A program made the position numbers and the translations under genes. Below are positions 10,278 through 21,711 of a stretch of DNA of 64,000 bases, in pieces (the first letter of the stretch is position 1; every line of letters starts with the position of its first letter). Origin of the DNA: Letharia columbiana (taxonomy: Eukaryota; Ascomycota; Lecanoromycetes; Lecanorales; Parmeliaceae); contig NW_023501059.1 of NCBI RefSeq assembly GCF_014066305.1, positions 496,001-560,000 of the forward strand, given 5' to 3'. Under the pieces are notes generated by a model. The model did not search any database. It had not been told where the DNA came from and was given only the letters and a program-made list of their open reading frames with translations.

Positions 10278-11613
10278 CCAACGACGCCGCCCCCCCCCAC
10301 CCAAACCGCCATCCTCACCCTCGCCACCGGCGCCCTCGCCATCCACCCCACCCACCCCACCCCCCCCGCCCACCCCCACAACAACACCCTCCTCGTCCGC
10401 ACCCACGCCCTGGCCCTAAACCCCTCGGACCACAAAATGCCCACCCTTCTCCGGACGCCCAACCTCGCCGCCGGGTGCGACTTCGCCGGCACCGTCGCCG
10501 CCGTGGGCTCGGACCCGGACGCGCCCGCCCGGCCCGGCTGCGCCCCCTGGGCCGTCGGCGACCGCGTCTGCGGCGCCGTGCACGGCTGCAACGTGCTGCG
10601 GCCCGGGGCGGGGGCGTTCGCGCCCTGGGTGGAGGCGGACCCGGTGGTGTTGGTGCGGATGCCGCGGGGTTGGGGCTGGGCGGAGGGGGCGGCGTTGGGG
10701 GGGAGCTGCGTGGGGGCGGTGGGGTTGGGGCTGTTTCGGGAGATGGGGCTGGAGGGGCCGAGGGAGGGGGGGGGGACGGGGGGCCGGGGGGAGACGCGGC
10801 GGGGTTGGGGCGGACGGTGCTGGTGTATGGGGGAAGCACGGCGTGTGGGACAATGGCGGTGCAGTTGTTGCGGCTGTAAGTTGTTCGAGGCTGAGATGGT
10901 CTGGTCAAGGCGACCTATCCTGTTGCAAATATGCCGGGGCTGTTAGGTTTTCATTCCTGAGTCTTATTTGAGGTTTTTTCCTGCTTTACCTTTTCCCACC
11001 CCGAAGACGCAACCTTCTCCCCCACTCCCACCTCAATATCCCCCACGACTAACTAACACCCTCCCCCAGAGCCGGCTACATCCCCATAACAACCTGTTCA
11101 CCCCACAACAACGCCCAAGCCACCTCCTACGGCGCCGCCGCCACCTTCGACTACCACTCGCCCACGTGCGCCACCGACATCAAAGCCCACACCCAAAACT
11201 CCCTCCGCTTCGCCCTCGACTGCATCGGCACGGCGCAGTCGACCGCGCTCTGCCACGAGGCCATCGGCCGCAGCGGGGGCCGCTACGTCGCGCTGGAGCG
11301 GTACCCGGAGTCCGCCGCGGGCCGCCGGAACGTGCGGGGCAGCTGGGTGTTCGGGCCCGTGATGTTCGGGCGGCGGATCGAGATGGACGACGGGTACGGC
11401 CGGGAGGCGGACGCCGGTGCTCGGGAGTTTGGGCGCGAGTGGTACGCGTGCGTGGAGCGGTTGGCGAGGGAGGGGAAGGTGAGGGTCCATCCGCCGAGGA
11501 CGCTTGGGGCGGGGGGAGGGTGGGCGCGGGCTGTGTTGGAGGGGTTGGAGATGATGAAGATGGGGAAGGTGAGTGGGGAGAAGTTGGTTGTTGAGGTGGA
11601 CGAGCAGGTGTAG
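10257..11613 (+). CDS. trans-acting enoyl-reductase-type (MDR) oxidoreductase, one frameshift
   Basis: Exon 1 is 10257-10875 and exon 2 is 11070-11613 (intron GTAAGT to CCCAG), giving about 385 residues. It is a zinc-less medium-chain dehydrogenase like the partner enoyl reductases of fungal polyketide synthases (LovC type). The GroES-like part has ALNPSDHKMP, GCDFAGTVAAVG and WAVGDRVCGAVHG. Then come EGAALGGSCVGAVGLGLF and the NADPH-binding turn VYGGSTACGTMAVQLLRLAGY, whose last residues come from exon 2. The frame changes between LEGPREGGG and VYGGSTACG: a ten-G run at 10766-10775 sits there, and restoring one lost G (or removing two) makes the frame continuous. This may be slippage, a sequencing error or a recent inactivation. 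The upstream duplicated ATG (10214) is out of frame with the start. Confidence 0.8.
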
Positions 11614-12019
11614 GGATGAGCATGAGTGAAGCTGGCGTCGTTTAGGGTGGCTGGGCGTAGTGGTGAATGTGCTTGGACTGAGTGTAAAAGAGGAAAGGAA
11701 GCACTGGGTTCCCCGCAATTTCCTTGCGGACAATGGGTCCGGAAGGATAAGCTCTGAACAGACTGTCAAACAGAGGAAAGATGCTTTTCCTATGAAAGCA
11801 GGCGGTCATCAATCGTTGTATACAAGCTTAAGCTCTCCCAGAAGCTTCATCCCCGATCCCCACATAGTGGGTCCTTTCCCGCACAAAGACAAGAAAGCTT
11901 TATCGAGCCAGCAATATCAATGAGAGCCTCACAAAGGAAATGAGTAAGCAAGCGACATCATATCCGACACAGACACCGAGGACCCATTTAGCAACCCAGA
12001 ACCCTTCCCGCACACACCT
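11614..12019. other. 3' intergenic region between convergent genes
   Basis: It carries the 3' ends of the oxidoreductase (+) and the regulator (-). Nothing else is seen. Confidence 0.5.
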
Positions 12020-13520
12020 CTACGGACTCTTTTCTCTCCCGAACAAACCCCATATCTTTTCAACAAGCTCATCCAACCCACTTGGCGCCGGATCATAGAC
12101 ACTGTCATCCAGCCCCATGCACGGTCCAATACTGTTGAACATTTGCTCGCACAGCTTGGCCGTCATACCCAGCTGCAAGCGCCCGTGGCCAGCGAGTGAG
12201 AATCCCTCAATCACGAGACCCGGCAGCAGCTCGGGCAAGTCTTCGGGCTCCACGTCTCGGCTCAGCAGCCGGTTCAAGGCGAGGCGGGAACGGGCATGCA
12301 CTTGCTTGAGGTGGAGGTAGCAGCTCAGGACCAGCAGGGCCGTGCAAGGGTCGTGCTGCTTCCACTGGGAGGCTTCGGGACTGCTGCGGCTACGGCTGCA
12401 CCTGCTCGCGTTTCCCGAGGTGGTTGTAGATGACACAGAGCCATAGGGGCTTGCGGTGTCGCTTCCACTGCCGGGTATTTTGTGAAAACGGGCCAGGAGA
12501 CCGAGCTGGCCGAGGAGCGTCGAGAATTCATCTGTCAGGGACAGTAGCCGGCCGATCATCATTCTTGGCACCATTGCTGGTTTAGGACTGGGTGCGGATG
12601 GAGACTCAAGTGATACAGGCGTCATGACTGGAGGCGGACTCTCGCTCTGTCCCGCGTTCATCTGCGTTAGATGCTTGTACAGGGCCATATTCAGTCTTAA
12701 CAGTTTTGTGATGGTGCATAGACTTCTGTCATCCAGGTCTTCATCTGTATTTTCATCGCCCTCGGAATTAGCGTCGGGCGGGATTAATTGGGGTGCGGCT
12801 GGACGGTTTATATCCATGGTCGGGTTGTTATGACGTGAAGGAACGAAGGTCTTATCGCTACGGAATGTGGGTATTTTGTAGCTGTTGTCGGCGTTCTGCA
12901 TGAGCGACGAATGTACCACAAAAGAGTTATCATCTAGATCTTGTAGACTAACACAGAGTCAGCTTTGATCACAGAAGCTATGCGGTACGTATCTCGCACT
13001 TTTCATTCGTATGCAGCATGTCCGAGTGTGGGAATAGTTCAGATGAGAAGTGGGCGGCTTGGCCATTCAGAAGATGATCAATTGATGAACGAGCGGTCGC
13101 TCCACGGTTGGTGTCGTCGAAATCAGTCCTTGTCCCCTCCGTGAGGGTATCTTGCATGTCTATATCGTCTTGCTCCATCGCAGCACAGGATCCAGCATGT
13201 AACGACTGTGACTGCATGAACGCTGCCCATTGCGGGTCCTGAAGCGGAATTTGGTCGTAACTACTTGTGGATTGGGAGTCGCTGCGATGAGTCGGGCGTG
13301 ACGGCCGGCCCATGGGTCGAGGTGGTAGTATCATGCACACGACATTTGCCTTAGCACACCTTCGGCATTGTCCAACATTTTCATCCCAGATGCAGCGAAG
13401 CTTCTGGCCTCTGCATCTGTCACAGGCGACCTGTTTTCTCGCTGCGTCATTCGGGCTGCCAAAGCCATGGCCATCGACACCGCTGTTGTGATACTGCGCA
13501 AGCTGCTTGGCTTGGGACAT
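12020..13520 (-). CDS. Zn2Cys6 transcription factor, AflR-like
   Basis: The start is the ATG at 13520 (MSQAKQLAQYHN). The binuclear zinc cluster is complete: Cys 33, 36, 43, 52, 55 and 62 (C-x2-C-x6-C-x8-C-x2-C-x6-C), starting CDRCRGQKLRC. A Pro/Arg linker follows (PPRPMGRPSRP). The second half has the aflatoxin-regulator-type helical region, with CYLHLKQVHARS, LPGLVIEGFSLAGHGRLQ and a final helix EQMFNSIGPC. One intron separates the halves; the best-fitting join is 12989 to 12939 (49 nt, contains GCTGAC), giving 483 aa, though nearby alternatives exist. AflR-type factors act in the nucleus on specialised-metabolism clusters, so this is the likely pathway regulator for the 0-13 kb genes. The gene shows no lesion. 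Confidence 0.88.
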
Positions 13521-16296
13521 GGTAATCAAATTCAAGGACTCCAACAAGGCCGAACTTCTTGAAATGATGTACTCGTTCAGGATGACAGAGTAAAAGTCTA
13601 GAATGTTGCACGAGGTTCAATGATCTGGCTTGTATGAGCAGCTGTGAGGTTGTGTGTACTGCGCGTCCTGGTGGGGCGTAGCCATATACGCAGCTACCGC
13701 ATTAGTTGTTGACAAATGAAATACCAAGCATACAACCTAAGGTAGTCAGGAGTCTCAACCCCGTTTGGAACAGTGTTTTATATGCAAAGGGTCCTTATAT
13801 CGACATATCATCTTATCCATCAATCGCTGCGCTGCTTGTGCTTACAGATCTACAGCGATGCGAGTCAGACCTCCTGCTGACTATTTCGGATGTAACCTCA
13901 AATATGGATTGAGAGCGGTGTAGCCCTGGGCCTCTCCCTTCCGCACATCTCCCCAACCCGGATCTTGGAGCTCATGCATCTCGCGTAGATATTTCCCTAT
14001 CAAGATAAGCGACCCTGGGACCCGTGAGCTTGAGTGAGCCATTCCTATTATTATACAACTAATGAGACTGTTTCTTTTTGCTCGGCAAGTGGGTTTTCCA
14101 GCAAAAGGCACAAGCTTGGTGTGTTGCAAACACCTCAACCATTCAACTCGGCTTCACTGGTGGGTAGAGATTCGAGCACACCCTTTCAAATAATTTGTGT
14201 ACACTTTCTTCAGTGCACGTTCAGTACAATTTCCTTTCGCTTTCGGCCGAAGGCTTGTGAACTTTGCACCTTCTGTCTAGCACCGATTTGGCACTTTTCC
14301 TTTTGACTTACCCAGAGATGCGATTCGTCCGAAGATCGCGTAGATAAGCTTACAGAGGCCTGAGCAGATGTGCGAGGTTCCAAGATCGACCGAGAGGGGC
14401 GCAATGATACTGACATCCAGCGCATCTGATGTGAATAAATTCCGAAGGATTCCCAGCGCGGGTCCATGCGTCCGAGCTAGAGAACAGGCCTGAAAGCCAG
14501 CAGGAGATTGAGTACCATATTCGTATTCTATTCGAACCGCTGCCATTCTGTGGAATGAGAAGCTCAAGGAATGTTTCAGCATCCACGTATTGGCAATTCT
14601 AGAACTTCATACTGGAAGCGATTCCAGGAGAAGCTCTATCCCTCCGAGCGATGCAGGATTATGGTGGGAGACGCAAGTTGCTATCGTAGGGCTGACTAAT
14701 CATTAAGCCACTGTGGGGTCCGTTTGTGGGGTCAAACGGCCCCCCATACAAAGTGCGCTAAGAAGTAAGCCAGAGCTAGTGAAGCAGATGAGACGGGTAG
14801 TAGGTACCCAAGTAAGGTAAATACCTTATGCACCGATCGCCCATGCTTAGGACACTAGTAGAGTCTTTCTCTCTTGATGGCTGCAGTAGCTCCACTATTT
14901 TCTACCCAGCAAACAGATGCATGCAGGCGATGACTCGTTGAATGATGCAAGCTGGAGCTCCAGCCAATGACACCTTATCAACGAATCCTGTGTCAGTGCC
15001 CTAGGTCCGTGCGATTGGTACGGAGAAGCGATGACCAGCTCTTGACGCATGACCATACATAAGCTCTGGCCCACGGAATCCTGCATTCGGGGAACAATTG
15101 CGGGAGACTTCAGGTACAGGGTCCTCGGGTGTTGCTTGGCAGATATTTGCTTCTATCATCTCGCAGGGCTATCCAAAAAGGAAGCCCCTTTCGCGGGTCC
15201 CAACGACACAGAACAACAAGAACATCTTGAGCGTCGGATCAACGTACAATCCCACTTGAGTAAACGCCCGGTATAGCGGGAACCCGAGCAGCCATCTCCT
15301 CCAACGTATCCCTCCTATGCACCCATAACAGAAGCTTCGCTCAGTGGTCGACGTTGAACAACTGAGCATTTTCTTGGAATTAAGGTGTGAGGAGTAGCTT
15401 GGCGAAGGCATTTCCGGACTCGTGCGCCCACTGTCGACGATTATGGCAAGGTTCGTGTAATCTTCTAGGTTCTTACGATAGGCAAAGAAAGCTTCGTCTC
15501 GTTTGCCCAGTTCTGTCCAGTAATCTTGTTGACGATCGCACTGGCTGTTGCCATGCGTTGCGTGCGGTTGGCACTGTCATTGTTTGTGCCAGGTGGCATC
15601 AGGATATTCTGCCGCTCCGCCAACTCAACCACGAATGCATCCAAGAGGTTGGTTTGAAGGCGTCGAACCGAATGCCTGAACAAGATGAGGAAGCCTTGAA
15701 TGAAATCGTGAAGGCATACAGAAGCCATCTTAAATCGAGGCGTGCTTCTAGACTGTCTCGCTGGACCTTAAGCTTTTGAAACTTTGGGGCAGCGGGTACG
15801 AGACTGCTATTTTGGAGCGATCGAGGGGAAGTAAATTGCTACTTCTATCGTGATTTGAGGTGATGGTGAGGTCGGTTGCATCAGATTTTGGGTCAAGGAG
15901 TAGTGTCGATTGTTCTTCTTTTGATAAAGGGACGTTGTGAGACTTGAAAGCGGAAACCCTGTTTTCAGTTCTCAGCCAGGACTTCGCTGAAAGGTTTGCA
16001 GAGGCGGTGCCTCTGCGGGGGGGTGTGACGCTAATCTGGATGTGAGCCGTATTTTCTGGTAAAGAGGAGATGTGATGAGTTCACACCTGGGTTCTTCCCT
16101 TTGTAAGCTGCGAAGAAATCTTATGTCGGTTGCGAAGGAGGCACAAATTCCGTGTCGTTACGCGGCGTAGGGCTTGAAAATTCAGGCAGACTTTATTACA
16201 CTATTATATAACTTTATCAATACAATCCCAATCTTAACAATTCTTAGAGTATGACGTATCAAAGCAAAGCGGAAGCTAGATATAACAAACGTTCAC
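13521..16296. other. gene-poor stretch, 2.8 kb
   Basis: Only short unsupported open frames are seen. One clear hairpin (14714-14745) has arms GGGGTCCGTTTG and CAAACGGCCCC. AT-rich segments lie near 16200. I recognise no protein domain. Confidence 0.5.
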
Positions 16297-17055
16297 TTAC
16301 ATGCCATCTGCACCTTCCACAAGCCGTTCCATGATGTTTTGCTTCAGGGATTGATCTTTGATGCGGAGTTCTTTATTGCGTGTTCTGCATTCAATTGCAG
16401 CAACGGACACCTGGTCATAATTCTCTAGGACTTCGCAAATTTCCCGCTCACTCCTGCTCAGGAAAAGAGTTTTGGTGTTGCCCGCCTCACCGCTATCGTT
16501 CAAGCCGGAGAGTAGGCTTGTGATACAAGTAGTCTGGGTCCGACATTCGTCCAGAGCGTCCACGACAACCATTGCGTCATCGAAGCTCGAGGCCATCTCA
16601 ACAAGTAAATCATGTAACACTCTCAGGTCGAAGCCAACAGATGGCCGATCTGGGCGGTTGTGCTTCGCATAGAAAGCCTGAAGCTTCCCAAAGCTTTGAT
16701 CATCCTGTACAGCAAGTTGACACGCGAGAGAACCAAGAATGTTCCGAAGATCCTGCGTTGTAGGGGTTTTGTAGTCGTAGTAGAAGAAATACTCGACCTT
16801 CTCCATCGTCTCAATGCAAGAATATGTATGATTGACTTGAATGGCTGTGTCGAATGGCTCCCCCTCCAATTGAGACGCAACAAGACGAAGATTATGCAAA
16901 ATCCCAGACAGGGCGCCCAATGCCAATGTCAAGGATGACACCTCGTTTGGAGCGCTTTGGACGGCTTTCACGTACTTGGAAGTCCGACTTAAGACGGCAT
17001 CGGTAACTGTTATCAGACCAGCAATGCTGGCGGAGACGGAGAGGGGATCTGCCAT
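16297..17055 (-). pseudogene. NLR-type (NACHT) protein relic without P-loop
   Basis: The ATG at 17055 begins a typical fungal NLR N-terminal domain (MADPLSVSASIAGLITVTD, with SAPNEVSSLTLALGALSGIL following). After about residue 85 the sequence jumps straight to the middle of a NACHT domain: VEYFFYYDYK, ILGSLACQLA, VVVDALDEC (Walker B region), TLFLSRSEREI and LVEGADGM. The Walker A/P-loop block (normally GxxGxGKT, just before the YFF segment) is missing without an intron that could hold it. The frame stops right after GADGM at a GTAAGT, where related genes continue with FRW. No continuation is recognised before the repeats. With neither P-loop nor repeat domain it is most likely a dead allorecognition or immune-type gene. 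Confidence 0.83.
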
Positions 17056-17282
17056 CGCTTCTTGGTCGAGATTTGGCGATGTGGACTGATTTGCTGTAAC
17101 AGGCGCTTTTGGTAAGCGTCGAAGACGAGTGGAACAATGGCTTGAGAGAATAACCTGCTACATTCCAAGACTGAAATATTGGAATAATGTGGAAAGCATT
17201 CTACAAGTATGGTAAAGTGAACACCACAAGGCCTGGGAAAGCCCACCATAAGGTGGTTTGCAGGTCATGTTGCGCGGCCTAT
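17056..17282. other. upstream region of the NLR relic
   Basis: Short spacer between the relic start and the repeat block. A 10-bp motif CAGGTCATGT at 17261 recurs at 21528 on the other side of the block. Confidence 0.4.
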
Positions 17283-17495
17283 TCGCAACAGTGGGACTGT
17301 GGGTTAGTGGGTCCATTATGAGGCCATAGCGTTGGTGGCTGTTTGATCAGCCGTTTCATCATTATGCGATATGCGATATGCGATATGCGATAGGCGGGAG
17401 ACAGGTGGATATGGCGAGTACTATTTGTATGGCCACTGCACTAGGAGTGGGCTCTTTATTCGAATTGTTCTCTTTCAGAGCCATATCATTATTCT
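17283..17495. repeat. direct repeat R2, left copy (213 bp)
   Basis: It starts TCGCAACAGTGGGACTGTGG and includes three tandem GCGATAT units. A diverged copy of the same length lies at 21276-21488 in the same orientation, so the two enclose the satellite block like terminal repeats. Confidence 0.85.
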
Positions 17496-17499
17496 TTTA

Positions 17500-19990
17500 T
17501 CAGTTATTGCGAAAGGATATTTCGGCTATTTCAGCCATGCGGCCATAAAGCTATTCAGCCATTCCAGCTATTTAAGGCCACTGCAGTCACATAGATATTT
17601 CAGCCTATTTTAGCCCTATTGCAGCCATGCGGCCATGAGGCTACTCAGCCATTTCCAGCCATATGAAATTATTCAGCCTATCAACTATTTAAGGCTATTG
17701 CAGTCATATAGATATCTGCAGCTATTCAGCCATTGAAGCCATGCTAGCCATTGGAGCCATTCTAGCCATTGGAGCCATTCCAGCCATTTACAGCCGTACG
17801 ACCATGCGACCATGCCACTACCATTTGGATACACACTTCAGCCATTTCATCTATAACTATTTATCTTAGCTATCGCAGTTACATCGAAATTTTAGTCATT
17901 TCAGAATTAAAGCTATACAACTATAAGAATAATTAGCTATTATAGCTATATGATATATAGCCATTTCAACTAAATCGGCTATCTCAGGCATCGCAGCTAT
18001 TTGAGTATTTCAGTTACTTCAGCTAGTTAAGCTATTGCAGTCATGTTGCTATTTCAGCTGTTTAAGCTATTGCAGCCATATAGTTATTTCAGCTATTTGG
18101 GCTATTATAGCCATATGGATGTTTTTAATCATTGCAGCTATTTCAGCTATTTGAGCTATTGAGCTATTGCAGCCATATGGCTATTTCAGCTATTTCAGCT
18201 ATTTGAGCTATTGCAGCCATGTGGATATTTCAGCTATTTCAGCTATTTGAGCTATGGCAGCTATGTGGCTATTTCAGCTATTTCAGCTATTTCAGCTATT
18301 GCAGCCATGTGGATATTTCAGTCAATTTAGCTATTTGGGCTATTGCAGCCATACGGATAATTCAGCTATTTAGGCTACTGCAGCCGTGGAGATGTCTCAG
18401 CTATTCCAGCTATTTAGACTACCGCAGCCTTAAAGATATCCTAGCCATTTCAGCTATTCGGGCTACCGCAACCATGGAGATGTCCCAATTATTTCAGCTA
18501 TTCGGGCTACCGCAACCATAGAGAAGTTTCAGCTATTTCAGCTATTCGGGCTACCGCAGCCTTGGAGATATCCTAGCTATTTCAGCTATTCGGGCTACCG
18601 CAACCATAGAGATATCCCAGTTATTTTAGCTATTCGGGCTACCGCAACCATAGAGAAGTCTCAGCCATTTCAGCTATTCGGGCTACCGAGCCTTAGAGAT
18701 GTCCCAGCTATTTCAGCTATTCGGGCTACCATAACTATGGAGATATCCTAATTATTTCAGCTATTCGGGCTACCGTAACTATAGAGATATCCCAGCCATT
18801 TCAGCTATTCGGGCTATCGCAACCATAGAGATATCTTAGCTATTTTAGCTACTCGGCCTACCGCAGACATAAAGATGTCCTAATTATTTCAGCTATATGG
18901 GCTACCGCAGCCATAGGGATATTTCAGCTATCCTAGCTATTTGGGCTATCGCAGCCATAGAGATGCCTTAGTTATTTCAGCTGTTTAGGCTATCGCAATC
19001 ATAAGGGTATCTCAGCTATCGCAGCCATGGAGAACTCTCAACTATTCTACCTATTTAGGCTATCGTAGCTTTGAGATGTCTCAGCTATCCTAGCTATTTG
19101 GGCTACCGTAGCCCTGGAGATGTCCAGCTATTTTAGCTAATCGGGTTATCGCAGCTATGGAGAGGTTATAACTATTCCAACTATTTAGGCTACCGTAGCT
19201 ATGGAGAGGTCTTAACTATTCCAACTATTTGGGCTACCGCAGCTATAGAGATGTCTCAGTTATTTTAGCTACTTGGGCTATCGCAGCCTTAAGGATATTC
19301 TAATTACTCCAGCTATCGGGGCTACCGCAGCCGTGGAGATATTTCAACTATTCTAACTATTTAGGCTATCGCAGCCACAGGGATATCTCAGCTATCGCAG
19401 CTATGGAGATATCTTAATTATTTCAGCTATTTAGGCTACCGCAGCCATGGGGATATTTCAGCTACCCCAGCTATTTAAGCTACCGCAGCCATAAAGTGTC
19501 TTAGCTATTTCAGCCATTTAGGCTATCGCAGCTCTAGGGATATCTCGATCACTCCAGCTATCGAGGCTATCGCAGCTATAGAGATATCTTAGTTATTTCA
19601 GCTATTTAGACTATCGCAGCTATGGGGATGTTTCAACTATTCCAGCTATTTGGGCTACCGCAGCCATGGAGATGTCTCAATTATTTTAACTGTTTACGCT
19701 ATCGTAGCCATGGGGATATTTCAGCTATTCCAGCCATTTGGGCTATCGCAACCATAGGGATATCTCAGCTATCGCAGCCATGGGGATATCTCAACTAATT
19801 AAGCTATCGCAGCCATAGGACGTCTCAGTTATTTCAGCTATTTAGGCTACCGCAGCCATAGGGATATTTCAGTTATCCCAGCTATTTAGGCTACCGCAGC
19901 TATAGGGATATCTCAGTCCAACTATCACAGCCATATTTTAGACTACCGCAGCCATTGGAATATCCTAGCTATTCCAGCTATTTAAGCTAT
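17500..19990. repeat. degenerate AGCTATTTC satellite, ~2.5 kb
   Basis: A 9-bp monomer (AGCTATTTC and variants) is organised in the central part into a unit of about 44 bp: AGCTATTTCAGCTATT, CGGGCTACCGCAACC and a spacer like ATAGAGATATCCC. Variation between units is mostly C/T and G/A (CTACC/CTATC, CCATAG/CTATAG). Short open frames inside are repeat artefacts. Confidence 0.95.
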
Positions 19991-20171
19991 TACATCGGGC
20001 GATAATGTATGCGCGTTAAAGCCTTACATCAGGTGGGAAGCCCTATCTGATATCGACCATTGGAAATCTCATCTAATGCTAGCCATTGATATATGATGTC
20101 AGTCATTAATCTTGATATCAATCATTGGTACATCAGGTGGGAAGCCTTACCTGATATTAGTTATTGGTACA

Positions 20172-20250
20172 AGTCCTTCCGCAGAGGGGCTGCAACTTGA
20201 TATTGAGGGAGTCAGATTTCTACCGCCTTTTCATTACTCACCCAGCCTAC
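20172..20250. repeat. direct repeat R3, left copy
   Basis: It begins AGTCCTTCCGCAGAGGGGCT and has a diverged copy at 20896-20975. The pair flanks the second satellite array. Confidence 0.85.
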
Positions 20251-20260
20251 CTACCAATCA

Positions 20261-20845
20261 GTAACGCTTACCTCTTAAGGCCGTCACCTACAACGTAACG
20301 CTTACCTCCTAAGGCCGTCACCTACAACGTGACGCTTACCTCCTAAGGCCGTCATCTACAACATCAATAACGCTTACCTCTTAAAGCCGTTACCTCAACA
20401 TCAATGACGCTTACCTCTTAAGGCCGTTACCTACAACATCAGTAATGTTTACCTCTTAAGGCTGTTACCTACAACATCAGTAACGCTTACCTCTTAAGGC
20501 CGTCACCTGCAACGTAACACTTACCTCCTAAGGCCGTCACCTGCAACATCAATAACGCTTGCCTCTTAAGGCCGTTACCTACAATATCAATAACGCTTAC
20601 CTCTTAAGGCCGTTACCTGCAACATCAATAACGCTTACCTCTTAAGGCCGTCACCTACAATATAACGCTTACCTCCTAAGGTCGTCACCTACAACATCAA
20701 TAACGCTTACCTCTTAAAGCCGTTACCTACAATATCAATAACGCTTACCTCTTAAGGCCGTCATCTACAATATGACGCTGGCCTCCTAAGGCCGTCACCT
20801 GCAATATCAGTACATAACGCTTACCTCCTAAGGCCGTCACCAATA
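20261..20845. repeat. second satellite: ~16 units of 33-38 bp
   Basis: The unit is AACGCTTACCTCTTAAGG then CCGTTACCTACAACATCAAT. A shorter variant of about 33 bp lacks part of the ACATCAAT tail. About sixteen units lie head to tail with no unique spacers. Confidence 0.95.
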
Positions 20846-20895
20846 ACCTCCGCGAGATACTAACGTCACTTAGGTTGAGGGCTATTATTTAGACT

Positions 20896-20975
20896 AGTCC
20901 TTCCGCAGAGGGGCTACAACTTGGTATTAAGGGAGTCAGATTCTTATCGCCTTTTCGTCACTTATCTAGCCTATC
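20896..20975. repeat. direct repeat R3, right copy
   Basis: Begins AGTCCTTCCGCAGAGGGGCT; same orientation as the left copy at 20172. Confidence 0.85.
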
Positions 20976-21109
20976 TATTATTTATTACGACACCAATATC
21001 TTCCAGCCCGTCGCGCTAGTATTACTAGTCCCTACTACTTGCTGCGGTAGGTACCGTCAAAAGTCCTCCTCGAGACCTTCACCCTCTTAAACAACGTCTT
21101 AGGTTTAGG

Positions 21110-21275
21110 GTTTTTCTAGCGCTAAGGGGCCTTTTTCGCGATTATCTGCTTAGTCAGATGTCTAAAAGCTCTTAGCTGCCCCAGTGTTGGATATACCCAA
21201 TTATATATCTATATATCTATATATCTACTTATACATGCGTTGTTTCTATATAGCCTTATTATTTGCGAACACTAA
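21110..21275. repeat. direct repeat R1, left copy (166 bp)
   Basis: It starts GTTTTTCTAGCGCT and ends GCGAACACTAA. It abuts the right R2 copy. A second R1 copy lies at 21553-21711. The left copy contains extra ATATCTAT units. Confidence 0.85.
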
Positions 21276-21488
21276 TCGCAACAGTAAGACTGTGGGTTAG
21301 TGGGTCCATTATAAGGTCATAGCGTTGATAGCTATTTAATCAGCCGTTCTATTATTATGCGATATGCGATAGGCGATATACGATAGTACGGAGATAGGAA
21401 GACATAGCGAGTACTATTTATAAGGCCGCTGCACCTATAGTAGGCTTTTCATTCGAATTATTCTCTTTCAGAGCTATATTATTATTCT
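21276..21488. repeat. direct repeat R2, right copy (213 bp)
   Basis: Same length and orientation as the copy at 17283-17495, with scattered transitions. It sits between the two R1 copies. Confidence 0.85.
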
Positions 21489-21552
21489 CCCTCCCACCCA
21501 TATCTATATATAGCTTCATTTTCACTCCAGGTCATGTCGCTTAGACATAGAA

Positions 21553-21711
21553 GTTTTTCTAGCGCTGAGGGGCCTTTTTCGCGACTATCTACTCAGTCCA
21601 GATGTCCAAAAGGTCTTAGCTGCCCCAGTGTTGGATATGCTTAATCATATATCTACAGATCTACTTATGCATGCGTGATTTCTGTATGGCCTTACTGTTT
21701 GCGAACACTAA
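21553..21711. repeat. direct repeat R1, right copy (159 bp)
   Basis: Starts GTTTTTCTAGCGCT and ends GCGAACACTAA. Read on the minus strand it starts TGTTAGTGTTCGC, which would suit an LTR-like terminus, but no CA end is clear. Confidence 0.85.

Noticed and set aside
15387..15779. Open frame of 130 codons in the gene-poor stretch
   Set aside because: No recognisable motif, no intron signals and unbalanced composition; nothing supports it beyond chance length.
18219..18521. Open frame inside the AGCTATTTC satellite
   Set aside because: The FSYFSYFSY-type translation simply follows the repeat and has no start context or conservation.
20261..20845. CRISPR-like array
   Set aside because: Units are directly contiguous without unique spacers and the host is eukaryotic; it is a satellite.
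17261..21537. CAGGTCATGT at both sides of the repeat block as a true target-site duplication
   Set aside because: Ten bases match, but they lie 12 and 40 bp away from the R2 borders, so the evidence is not enough for a firm call.
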